A stretch of DNA of 64,000 nucleotides, from the NCBI RefSeq assembly GCF_009711715.1, contig NZ_VENF01000003.1, positions 150,223 to 214,222 on the forward strand, in the 5' to 3' direction. Every line of letters starts with the position of its first letter. Position 1 is the stretch's first letter. A program made the position numbers and the translations under genes. The notes beneath the pieces were generated by a model. It saw nothing but the letters and a program-made list of their open reading frames with translations. It made no database searches and was not told the origin of the DNA. Shown here piece by piece: positions 8,080-15,277 of the stretch. Origin of the DNA: Methylophaga sp. GTDB taxonomy: Bacteria > Pseudomonadota > Gammaproteobacteria > Nitrosococcales > Methylophagaceae.

Positions 8080-8106
8080 TGTCGATCTCGCTGTTCCCCG
8101 TTCGAC
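8080..8106 (+). promoter_or_regulatory. Candidate ECF42-dependent promoter of the YCII cluster
   Basis: TGTCGA at 8080-8085 is followed after 17 bases by CGAC at 8103-8106. As far as I recall, ECF42 promoters read TGTCGA at -35 and CGA(C/T)-like at -10. A start near 8113 would leave a 30-base leader before the ATG at 8143. No sigma70-like hexamers compete in this gap. Confidence 0.5.
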
Positions 8107-8142
8107 TACTTCATGTACAGCCACTTGAACAAGGAGAACAAT

Positions 8143-8571
8143 ATGAATACCCATACTGCTTTACCTCCCCAAATCGAAGCCTGGGCCCGTGACGTCATCT
8201 CGCAGGATGTCGACAAAATCATGAGTCATTATGCCGACGAGATACGCGCTTTTGATGCCGTTGGTGAACTGGAATTTAAAGATCGTGACAACTACAGAGC
8301 GCACTGGCAGCGCTGCCTGGCCCACTGCACGATGACCAAGTTTGAAATTGACAGGGTCAAGATGGAAGTCAGCGGCGATCTGGCGGTTTGCAGCTTTCTC
8401 AACCACTGCGGCGGCAAAGATGAAAATGGCAATGAAGGCAGCAGCTGGATGCGGGCTACCCAGATCTATAAAAACACGGGAGGTGGATGGCGCATCATCC
8501 ATGAACATTTTTCGTTGCCGATGAGCATGGAAACCTGCCAGCTGCAGATGGATCTGGTACCTCAGGACTGA
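8143..8571 (+). CDS. SnoaL-like / NTF2-fold protein
   Basis: A 142-residue NTF2-like domain. The N-terminal helix (QIEAWARDVISQDVDKIMSHY) precedes a short strand containing IRAFDAVG. The C-terminal strands hold SSWMRATQIYKNTGGGWRIIHEHFS, typical of ketosteroid-isomerase-like SnoaL proteins of the YybH/DUF4440 type. The start at 8143 is preferred over 8113 because AAGGAG lies 6 bases before it. It is the first gene after the sigma factor and candidate promoter, and a member of the YCII/VOC cluster. Its ligand or reaction is unknown. Confidence 0.82.
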   Translation: MNTHTALPPQIEAWARDVISQDVDKIMSHYADEIRAFDAVGELEFKDRDNYRAHWQRCLAHCTMTKFEIDRVKMEVSGDLAVCSFLNHCGGKDENGNEGSSWMRATQIYKNTGGGWRIIHEHFSLPMSMETCQLQMDLVPQD

Positions 8572-8587
8572 TTAAAAGGAGTTAAAG

Positions 8588-9409
8588 ATGAAATTCATGA
8601 TCATACGAAAAGCTGACAGCAGTACTGAAGCGGGCATCATGCCCAGTCAGGAACTGCTGTCCACGATGGGTGACTACAATGCGGCGATGGCAGAAGCCGG
8701 CGTACTGGTCACCGGTGAAGGCCTGAAGCCCAGTGACAAGGCCAGCCGGATAAGCTTCAGTAATGGTCAACCCGTGGTAACCGATGGTCCTTTTACTGAA
8801 ACCCGGGAAATCATTGCCGGCTATACGATGATTCAGACGACGACCCGCGACGAAGCGCTGGAATGGGTCAAACGCTGGCCGGAAGACGACGTCGAACTGG
8901 AACTGCGCGAAGTATTCGAACTCAGTGATTTTGAACCCGGTGACGGCTTGCAGAAACATGTCGACCTCACGGAGAAACTGCAAAAACGTCCCGGCACAGT
9001 TTGTAATTACCTGCTGTTTAATGGCAATTGCCGCGAAGCTTTCGAATTTTATGCCGACCTGCTGGGCGGCGATATCGTGATGAGTTTGACCGGTGCCGAA
9101 TCGCCGATCAAGGATGAAATATCTGACCTCATGCAGGATAAAGTCATGCATGTCTGTCTCAGCATCGGCAACTGGCTGCTGATGGGATCGGACTGTCCGC
9201 CGGAGCTGTTTGAAAAACCGCAGGGATTCCATGTGCAAATCGGCATTGATGATCCGCTGCAGGCCGAACACACCTTCCAGCGTCTGGCTGAAGGCGGCAC
9301 GGTGCTGATGCCATTCGAGAAAACCTTCTGGGCCGAAAAATTCGGCATGGTTGTCGATCGCTTCGGTACGCCCTGGATGATTAACTGTGGACAATGTATT
9401 CAAGGATAA
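8588..9409 (+). CDS. YCII (DGPF) - VOC fusion protein
   Basis: A 273-residue fusion. Residues 1-117 form a YCII/DGPF domain, with the family motif VTDGPFTETREIIAGY near residue 60. Residues 135-270 form a PhnB-like VOC domain (NYLLFNGNCREAFEFYADLL, MGSDCPPELF, ENP-type end with FGMVVDRFGTPWMIN). YCII domains are ferredoxin-like folds with poorly known enzymatic roles. PhnB-like VOC domains are often orphan. The fusion suggests that the two neighbouring single-domain proteins (9414 and 9799) work together. AGGAG precedes the ATG. Confidence 0.88.
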   Translation: MKFMIIRKADSSTEAGIMPSQELLSTMGDYNAAMAEAGVLVTGEGLKPSDKASRISFSNGQPVVTDGPFTETREIIAGYTMIQTTTRDEALEWVKRWPEDDVELELREVFELSDFEPGDGLQKHVDLTEKLQKRPGTVCNYLLFNGNCREAFEFYADLLGGDIVMSLTGAESPIKDEISDLMQDKVMHVCLSIGNWLLMGSDCPPELFEKPQGFHVQIGIDDPLQAEHTFQRLAEGGTVLMPFEKTFWAEKFGMVVDRFGTPWMINCGQCIQG

Positions 9410-9413
9410 GCTT

Positions 9414-9797
9414 ATGAAATATCTGGCACTGGTTTTTTATCAGGAAAATATCATGCAGCAGATGTCACAGCAGGAATGGGATGCGCTGAACCGCGAATGC
9501 ATAGCCTGCGGTGACAAGCTGCGCGACAGCGGCCATATGCTGGGTGGTAATGCGCTGCAACCCACTGAGACCGCGACCACGGTCCGGGTGCGGGACGGCA
9601 AGCTCACTGTCAGTGACGGGCCATTTGCCGAAACCAAGGAACAGCTGGCCGGCTATTATCTGCTGGAAGCCAAAGATATCAATGAGGCTATCAGTCTGGC
9701 CGGCCATATCCCGCCTGCACGCTATGGCAGCATCGAAATACGCCCGATCCGCGAACTACAGGAAAATGCCAATATCGCCGGTGGGCAGGGAGGCTGA
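9414..9797 (+). CDS. YCII (DGPF) domain protein
   Basis: A 127-residue single-domain YCII protein. It carries VSDGPFAETKEQLAGYYLLE around residues 64-83 and ends with GSIEIRPIREL, the usual close of ECF42-associated DGPF proteins. The start at 9414 is chosen because CAAGGAT lies just upstream. A longer frame from 9387 overlaps the previous gene. It lies 4 bases after the fusion gene and 1 base before the VOC gene, so the cluster is a tight operon. Confidence 0.85.
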   Translation: MKYLALVFYQENIMQQMSQQEWDALNRECIACGDKLRDSGHMLGGNALQPTETATTVRVRDGKLTVSDGPFAETKEQLAGYYLLEAKDINEAISLAGHIPPARYGSIEIRPIRELQENANIAGGQGG

Positions 9798-9798
9798 G

Positions 9799-10263
9799 AT
9801 GAATAAAATTACCCCCTGTTTATGGTTCAGCAATAATGCCGAACAGGCCGTCCGCTTTTACCTGTCCGTGTTCGGCGGGGAAGAAGTTGACCGCGTGTAT
9901 TACAACAGCTCGGGACCGGGACCGGCCGGTTCTGTATTGTCGATAAACTTTCGTCTTCACGGGCAGGACTTTATCGCGCTGAATGGCGGTGCGGAGGTTG
10001 AGTTCAATCACGCACTGTCTTTGCTGGTGAACTGCGAGGACCAGAGTGAAATCGACATGCTGTGGGACAGCTTATCGGCCAATGGCGGCCAGACACTGCA
10101 GTGCGGCTGGGTTCAGGATAAGTTCGGTGTCTGCTGGCAAATCGTGCCCCGAAGTCTGGACCGCATGCTGCAGAATACAGATCGGGCACCGGCGGTTATG
10201 ACGGCACTGCTGAAGATGAACAAACTGGATTTAGCGGTCCTGAATGCTGCCTATCAGGCTTAG
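9799..10263 (+). CDS. PhnB-like VOC family protein
   Basis: A 154-residue protein of the glyoxalase/bleomycin-resistance fold, PhnB (3-demethylubiquinone methyltransferase-like) branch. It shows ITPCLWFSNNAEQAVRFYLSVF at the start, FIALNGG in the middle and GWVQDKFGVCWQIVPRSL at the end of the domain. The C-terminal helix (MTALLKMNKLDLAVLNAAY) is typical of this branch. The start at 9799 has GGGAGG upstream and follows the YCII stop by one base. The frame is open further upstream but that is a shadow of the YCII gene. It is the last gene of the ECF42-linked cluster. Confidence 0.84.
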   Translation: MNKITPCLWFSNNAEQAVRFYLSVFGGEEVDRVYYNSSGPGPAGSVLSINFRLHGQDFIALNGGAEVEFNHALSLLVNCEDQSEIDMLWDSLSANGGQTLQCGWVQDKFGVCWQIVPRSLDRMLQNTDRAPAVMTALLKMNKLDLAVLNAAYQA

Positions 10264-10293
10264 TGCCGCATAAGAATGCCCTGCCCCACAGCC

Positions 10294-11040
10294 TTACCAG
10301 TATTTCTCGATGCTGATTTGCCCCGGATCGCGGCGTGAGTGCTTTTTCAAGCCGCGCTGGTCAATTAACAGTGCCATCGTATCCTGAATCATTGCCGGGT
10401 TGCCGCAGAGCATCACCTGACTGTCGGCCGGTGAAATTTCCAGCCCGGCACGGTGTTCCAGACGACCATCTTCTATGGTCTGTGGAATACGGCCAGACAA
10501 AGCAAAATCGCAGTCTTCACGGCTGACAATGGGGATGTAGATAAAGGCTTCCGGATGCGCCGCCTGGGCAGCGGCGATAGTTTCCTGGTAGGTCAGCTCA
10601 TTCTGGAAGCGTACGGAATGCACCAGCACCACCTTCTTGAACTGGCGCCAGATTTCTGTGGTTTTGATAATCGACAGGAAAGGACCGATACCGGTGCCGG
10701 TGGCCAGCAGGTAGAGATGATGCGCTTCCGGAATCTGGTCCGGCGTCAGCAGACCCGCGGCTTTGGGTGCGACCTTGATATCATCGCCGGGCTGCAGGTG
10801 CGCCAGCCGCGTGGACAATACACCCTCCGGCACTTCAATGAAATAAAAATCCAGGGGATGCTCGTCCGGGGCATTGACCAGGGAAAAGGGCCGGCTAATC
10901 AATTCGCCGTCGATATCCAGAGCGAGCCGGGTAAACTGACCGGCCTTGAACTTGGGAAAGTCCGCCTGAACCCGCAAGGAATGCAGGCGATCATTCCATT
11001 GCTTGTTTTCCACTACTTTTGCATCGAGCCAATCGGTCAT
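10294..11040 (-). CDS. fpr: Ferredoxin--NADP+ reductase
   Basis: A 248-residue FAD flavoprotein that exchanges electrons between NADPH and ferredoxin or flavodoxin. The FAD motif is SRPFSLVNAP near residue 50. The NADP-binding motif is LLATGTGIGPFLSII near residue 112. The C-terminal SIEKYW ends in the aromatic residue typical of the subclass of bacterial Fpr that ends in a Trp. The ATG at 11040 has GGAGGGA close upstream. It is a single gene, divergent from the GNAT gene. It could supply reductant for iron-sulfur enzymes such as TtcA or Dxs-pathway partners, which is inference. Confidence 0.93.
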   Translation of the reverse strand: MTDWLDAKVVENKQWNDRLHSLRVQADFPKFKAGQFTRLALDIDGELISRPFSLVNAPDEHPLDFYFIEVPEGVLSTRLAHLQPGDDIKVAPKAAGLLTPDQIPEAHHLYLLATGTGIGPFLSIIKTTEIWRQFKKVVLVHSVRFQNELTYQETIAAAQAAHPEAFIYIPIVSREDCDFALSGRIPQTIEDGRLEHRAGLEISPADSQVMLCGNPAMIQDTMALLIDQRGLKKHSRRDPGQISIEKYW

Positions 11041-11138
11041 ATTCCCTCCGGAACGGTTTCACAGCAATCATCTCTGTCTCTCATGGTACTATCAATCGAC
11101 CTCTTAAACGAATCACGGTGATGCTATAAGGACAGTGT

Positions 11139-11597
11139 ATGACTGAGTTGTCGATTTTGCCTGCCAGCGAGACCGATATGGATGCGATTTGTCTGTTGCT
11201 GAATCAACTTTTCTCGCAGGAAGCCGATTTTGCCGCCGACAAGACAAAGCAAATGCGGGCGGTAACTGAAATTCTGAGTCAGCCGGACTCGGGCCAAATC
11301 CTGATTCTCAGAAAAGACGGGCAGGTAGCGGGCATGGTCAGTCTGCTCTATCTGATTTCTACCGCCATGGGCGGCAAAGTCGCCCTGCTTGAAGATATGA
11401 TTATCGCTGAGGGCTATCGTGGTCGGGGTCTGGGGCAAGAGCTTCTGACCGCCGCAATAGATTTCGCCCGCCAGCAGGGTTGTCTCCGCATCACGCTTTT
11501 AACTGATGCTGATAATGATCGGGCGCAACAGTTTTACCAAAAGCACGGTTTCAGCCACTCGGCGATGGTACCGATGCGACGGATATTTGAGGACTGA
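11139..11597 (+). CDS. GNAT family N-acetyltransferase
   Basis: A 152-residue acetyltransferase. The acetyl-CoA motif A is MIIAEGYRGRGLGQELLTAA (residues about 87-106). The C-terminal motif is DADNDRAQQFYQKHGFSHS. The N-terminal part has an acidic stretch (ASETDMDAICLLLNQLF). The substrate is unknown. AAGGACAG precedes the ATG. The stop is followed after one base by the next gene, with which it is probably cotranscribed. Confidence 0.85.
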   Translation: MTELSILPASETDMDAICLLLNQLFSQEADFAADKTKQMRAVTEILSQPDSGQILILRKDGQVAGMVSLLYLISTAMGGKVALLEDMIIAEGYRGRGLGQELLTAAIDFARQQGCLRITLLTDADNDRAQQFYQKHGFSHSAMVPMRRIFED

Positions 11598-11598
11598 G

Positions 11599-12003
11599 AT
11601 GGAAAACATCAGTCCGACACTGCTGTGGGAAATTTTCAAACACGTCCGCCGCTGGCTCGCCAATCTCAGCCGCGCCGGTCTGCAGCGCAGACAGCAATCG
11701 AAACAGGCTTTGCAGAGGGTCATCCTGACTGCCCGGGAAACCGCGGTCTATCTCAGACAAATACGGGACCAGGGTCAAAGCGATCATGCTGTGGAACGCC
11801 ATCTTGCCAAACTATGGACCCAACTCGGCTTTGAACTGGACGAGCTGGGTTTGAACAAACTGGCCAAGCGCTGCCATATTAGTGGTAAAAGCTGGGCTGA
11901 ACCGGATTTTTATGATGCCAACTTTTTGCAGCAGGCCGATATCAGTCTGCACACGATGGAAAAACTGGCCGAACAGATTTTAATGAAACTGAACCAAAGA
12001 TGA
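11599..12003 (+). CDS. Hypothetical helical protein
   Basis: A 134-residue protein that I do not recognise. It is basic in the first half (LSRAGLQRRQQSKQALQRV) and predicted mostly alpha-helical, without signal peptide or membrane segment. The start at 11599 is chosen since it follows the GNAT stop by one base. An upstream extension to 11506 would lie inside the GNAT gene. Its stop overlaps the start of the LprI-like gene (ATGATG), so the three genes form a tight unit. Confidence 0.6.
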   Translation: MENISPTLLWEIFKHVRRWLANLSRAGLQRRQQSKQALQRVILTARETAVYLRQIRDQGQSDHAVERHLAKLWTQLGFELDELGLNKLAKRCHISGKSWAEPDFYDANFLQQADISLHTMEKLAEQILMKLNQR

Positions 12004-12377
12004 TGTCGAGATTAATAACCCTTGTGTGTGTATTGCTGCTGGCCCCCTCGCTGGCACATTCAAAAGCGCTGTGTCCGCAATCGGTGACAACTGTCGAAAT
12101 GAATCAGTGTCTGACTATCAAGCTGGAACGTGCCGTGAATGAGTTGGATGCCAACCTGGATCTGATTCGGATTCGTTATGCCGAGGATCCGATCACGCTC
12201 AAACTGATAGAACAGGCCCAGAAAAACTGGGAAGCCTATCGCAAGAAACAATGTCAGAGCGTCTATCAGCTTTATGATGGGGGTTCGATTCAACCTCTGA
12301 TGACAGCGAGCTGCGCAATTGAACTCGCAAGACAGCGCAACAGCATTTTGCGCGAAACTTATCTGCAGAACCGCTAG
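12000..12377 (+). CDS. LprI-like (DUF1311) periplasmic protein
   Basis: A 125-residue protein with a signal peptide (residues 1-22, ending LAPSLAHSKA). The mature part has four cysteines (C25, MNQCL, KQCQSVY, TASCAIELA) and the pattern TVEMNQCL...AQKNWEAYRKKQC. This is the LprI N-terminal domain (DUF1311), related to lysozyme inhibitor-type proteins. It probably folds in the periplasm with two disulfides. ATGs at 12000 and 12003 are both possible. The start overlaps the stop of the preceding gene. Role in envelope defence is inferred from the family only. Confidence 0.78.
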   Translation: MMSRLITLVCVLLLAPSLAHSKALCPQSVTTVEMNQCLTIKLERAVNELDANLDLIRIRYAEDPITLKLIEQAQKNWEAYRKKQCQSVYQLYDGGSIQPLMTASCAIELARQRNSILRETYLQNR

Positions 12378-12413
12378 ACAACCAACACTTTAAAAAGCCC
12401 GTCGACAGGTATA

Positions 12414-12443
12414 AGCTGAGATCAGCTGCAGATAATCTCAGCT
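12414..12443 (+). terminator. Hairpin after the LprI-like gene
   Basis: AGCTGAGAT (12414-12422) pairs with ATCTCAGCT (12435-12443) around a 12-base loop. There is no clear T-run after it, so it may be a weak terminator or an RNA 3' end stabiliser. Confidence 0.35.
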
Positions 12444-12500
12444 AAACAGCAAAAGTCGACATTCTGCCAAGACCGGGTGTCGGCTTGGGAGGGTAATGTG

Positions 12501-12974
12501 ATGATGATGTCTAACGTTGTCAAAACTTATCTGGATGACCGGGGCATTGACTACCAGCTCAGTGCCCACCGCAGAACGGCAACCAGCCGTGAGTCTGCCG
12601 CAGCCGCCCATATCCAGCCCGATCAAATTGCCAAAGCCGTGCTGATGAAACGGGGTGGCAAGTATCTGATGGTGGTGGTGCCGGCTGACAGTCAGGTGGA
12701 CACCCGGAGCGTGGATCGTGAAATGCACAGCCATTACGAAGTGGCGCCGATGAACCAGGCCGAATCACTGTTCAGGGATTGCGAGCCCGGTGCGATACCG
12801 CCGCTTGGTAATGCCTACGGCATGGAAACCCTGGTGGATGATTCCTTTGATACGCATACCGATGTTTTCTTTGAAGCCGGAGACCATGAGCACCTGGTGC
12901 ATGTCGATGGCATCAGCTTTCACGGATTGTTGAGCGATTGCCGCCACGGGCATTACAGCACGAAAACAGCCTGA
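12501..12974 (+). CDS. YbaK/ProX-type aminoacyl-tRNA deacylase
   Basis: A 157-residue YbaK/EbsC domain protein, the family that hydrolyses misacylated tRNAs in trans. Typical motifs are HRRTATSRESAAAAHIQPDQIAK near the start, KAVLMKRGGKYLMVVVPA, and the glycine loop IPPLGNAYGMETLVDDS. The start is taken at 12501, with GGGAGGG upstream. A run of GTG-ATG-ATG-ATG makes 12498 to 12507 all possible. The specificity (Pro, Cys or Ala tRNA) cannot be called. It stands alone between hairpins. Confidence 0.85.
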   Translation: MMMSNVVKTYLDDRGIDYQLSAHRRTATSRESAAAAHIQPDQIAKAVLMKRGGKYLMVVVPADSQVDTRSVDREMHSHYEVAPMNQAESLFRDCEPGAIPPLGNAYGMETLVDDSFDTHTDVFFEAGDHEHLVHVDGISFHGLLSDCRHGHYSTKTA

Positions 12975-12994
12975 GTCTGACAGATAAGCCTGAA

Positions 12995-13023
12995 TGTCCC
13001 TGAGAGCCATGCTCTCAGGGACA
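12995..13023. terminator. Strong hairpin between convergent ybaK-like gene and ribF
   Basis: GTCCCTGAGAG and CTCTCAGGGAC form a perfect 11-base stem (12 with the flanking T-A) around CCATG. It lies between convergent genes, so it could end both transcripts, but no T-run follows on either strand. Confidence 0.5.
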
Positions 13024-13056
13024 GCTTAACACTGGTTTTCCAAGCGCTGAAAAGCC

Positions 13057-13992
13057 CTAAAACTGCTCGGCAAAAAAGGCCTTTGCCTCAGCGCAGTCTT
13101 TTTCAATCTGAGCCATTAAGTTTTCAAGACCGTCAAAACGCTGTTCGTCCCGGATCTTGTGCAGAAAATGCACCTGCACATGCTCACCGTAAATATCGCG
13201 ATTGAAATCAAACAGATGCACTTCCAGAAGTGCCTTGTCACCGCCGATAGTAGGTCGGATGCCAATATTGGCGACGCCGTTTATCGGCTCTTCATCCAGC
13301 CCGAAAAGCTGAACGGCAAACACACCGTTCAACGGGATCTTGCAGCGGTGTAAATGAATATTGGCGGTGGGGAAGCCCATCCTGCGGCCGCGCTTATCAC
13401 CGTGCGCAACCCTGCCGCTCATCCGGTAAGGCCGGCCCAGAAGACGCTCGGCGGTTTCCAGGTCGCCATCACGCAAGGCGTCGCGAATACGGGTACTGCT
13501 TACCCGTTGATGATCGATGGCAAAAGTATGCATATTGACGACCTGAAATCCATGATCACGACCGGCTTGTTGTAGCATCGCAAAGTCGCCTTTACGGTGA
13601 CGGCCAAAGCGAAAGTCATCCCCTACCACTAGGTAACGGACATTGAGTCCTTCCACCAGCAGTCGGCGGATAAAATCTTCAGCCGACATTCTCGCCAGCG
13701 CTTCGTTGAAGCGCAGCACGCAGAGCTGCTGAATGGAATATGCGCGCAGCGCCTCGACCTTTTCCCGGAAACGAGTCAGGCGCGCCGGCGCTTTTTCCGG
13801 CACAAAATATTCAAACGGTTGTGGCTCGAAAGTAATCACCACCGCGGGCAGGCCCAGCATGTCGCCTTTCATCGCCAATTGCGTCAGCACCGCCTGGTGA
13901 CCAAGGTGGACGCCATCAAAATTGCCAATGGTGGCGACACAGCCTCTGGGCGAATCGGGCAGATTATGTAAACCACGGATGATTTTGGGCAT
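13057..13992 (-). CDS. ribF: Bifunctional riboflavin kinase / FAD synthetase
   Basis: A 311-residue enzyme that makes FMN and FAD from riboflavin. The N-terminal nucleotidyltransferase shows ATIGNFDGVHLGHQAVL (residues about 19-35), GDDFRFGRHRKGDF and VSSTRIRDAL. The C-terminal kinase shows HGDKRGRRMGFPTANIHL near residue 200. The length is standard. In many gammaproteobacteria ribF lies next to ileS and lspA. Here it stands alone, divergent from xseB across 133 bases. Confidence 0.96.
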   Translation of the reverse strand: MPKIIRGLHNLPDSPRGCVATIGNFDGVHLGHQAVLTQLAMKGDMLGLPAVVITFEPQPFEYFVPEKAPARLTRFREKVEALRAYSIQQLCVLRFNEALARMSAEDFIRRLLVEGLNVRYLVVGDDFRFGRHRKGDFAMLQQAGRDHGFQVVNMHTFAIDHQRVSSTRIRDALRDGDLETAERLLGRPYRMSGRVAHGDKRGRRMGFPTANIHLHRCKIPLNGVFAVQLFGLDEEPINGVANIGIRPTIGGDKALLEVHLFDFNRDIYGEHVQVHFLHKIRDEQRFDGLENLMAQIEKDCAEAKAFFAEQF

Positions 13993-14125
13993 GGGTGATA
14001 TTCAAACCTGTGTAATTAAGCGAAACAGCCTAACGGCAAATAAAAAAACATTCCAGCGGGCAAGGGTGTAACGATTACCTTATAATAAGCGGTTACATCG
14101 GTTTAGATTTATTTCAGAGGCCCTC

Positions 14126-14371
14126 ATGGCGTCAAAGCAGAAAAAGCTGGATTATGAAGCAGCTGTCAAAGAACTGGAAGCGCTGGTAGAGCGCCTGGAA
14201 CAGGGCGACATCAGTCTGGAAGAATCTTTGAAACTCTACGAGCGTGGCGTATTGTTAACCCGTGACTGCCAGGATTCTTTGAAAGCCGCTGAGCAGAAAG
14301 TACAGATGCTGTTACAACAATCCGGCCAGAACGATATGGTCGATTTTGATCCTGAATCCGACGAATCGTGA
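14126..14371 (+). CDS. xseB: Exodeoxyribonuclease VII small subunit
   Basis: An 81-residue XseB with the family pattern DYEAAVKELEALVERLEQGD and ISLEESLKLYERGVLLTRDC. It joins XseA in degrading single-stranded DNA. A perfect -10 hexamer TATAAT lies at 14081-14086, 40 bases upstream, with no good -35. The stop overlaps the GTG start of ispA (GTGA), the classic xseB-ispA-dxs arrangement. Confidence 0.95.
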   Translation: MASKQKKLDYEAAVKELEALVERLEQGDISLEESLKLYERGVLLTRDCQDSLKAAEQKVQMLLQQSGQNDMVDFDPESDES

Positions 14372-15264
14372 ACCCGAAATTCCCGCTTGAAGACTGGATG
14401 CAGACGCACCAGGCGCAGATTGAAATTGTCCTGGATAAACGTCTGACCGGCACTGCACAACCGACTTCCGCACGTCTGTTGGAAGCGATGCGTTATGCCA
14501 CGCTGGGTGGTGGTAAACGACTGCGCGCCCTGCTGGTCTATGCGACAGGTCAGGCACTGGGTGCCAGCAACCGTGCGATGGATGCTGCCGCAGCTGCCGT
14601 GGAAATGATTCATGCCTATTCACTGGTTCATGATGATATGCCGGTGATGGATGATGACGATTTACGTCGCGGTCGTGCCACCTGTCATAAAGCCTATGAT
14701 GAAGCCACCGCCCTGCTGGTGGGTGATGCGCTGCAGTCGATGGCATTTGAAACCTTGTGCGATCCCGCGCTTTCTGCCGAACAACAGAGTGCGATGGTCA
14801 AACGACTGGCACAGTCGGCGGGTGTGTTCGGCATGGCAGGCGGTCAGGCCGTCGATCTGGAATCCGTGGGCAGGAAACTCGACCTCAATGCCCTGCAGTC
14901 TATGCACAAACTTAAAACCGGTGCGCTGATTCGTGCCAGTGTGGTACTGGGTGCGCTGGCTGCTGAGAATTGTGACGAAGATACTTTATCCCATCTGGAA
15001 CGTTATGCAGACTGTATTGGTCTGGCTTTTCAGGTGCAGGATGATGTGCTCGATGTGATTGCCGATACCGAAACGCTGGGCAAAACCCAGGGCGCCGATA
15101 TCGCGTTGAACAAACCGACCTATCCGGCCCTGCTGGGACTGGAAAAAGCCCAGCAGAAAGCCGTGGCTTTGATTGAAAAAGCCCTCGGTCAACTGGCAGA
15201 GTTGCCATTTAACACGGAAGCCCTGGCCGCTTTGGCCCAGTTTGTGGTGAAACGCTCGCATTAA
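14368..15264 (+). CDS. ispA: Farnesyl diphosphate synthase
   Basis: A 298-residue trans-prenyltransferase that condenses IPP with DMAPP and GPP to make farnesyl diphosphate. The first aspartate-rich motif is [15 protein letters not shown] (residues about 90-104) and the second is [10 protein letters not shown] near residue 226. [11 protein letters not shown] is also present. The start is GTG overlapping the xseB stop. The product feeds UppS at 56 kb. Confidence 0.96.
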   Translation: MNPKFPLEDWMQTHQAQIEIVLDKRLTGTAQPTSARLLEAMRYATLGGGKRLRALLVYATGQALGASNRAMDAAAAAVEMIHAYSLVHDDMPVMDDDDLRRGRATCHKAYDEATALLVGDALQSMAFETLCDPALSAEQQSAMVKRLAQSAGVFGMAGGQAVDLESVGRKLDLNALQSMHKLKTGALIRASVVLGALAAENCDEDTLSHLERYADCIGLAFQVQDDVLDVIADTETLGKTQGADIALNKPTYPALLGLEKAQQKAVALIEKALGQLAELPFNTEALAALAQFVVKRSH

Positions 15265-15277
15265 GAACTTAGCCCTG

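Noticed and set aside
8582..9403. Long minus-strand open frame (273 codons) opposite the YCII-VOC gene
   Set aside because: It mirrors the real gene almost exactly, has no ribosome site or family motif, and lies inside an operon on the plus strand.
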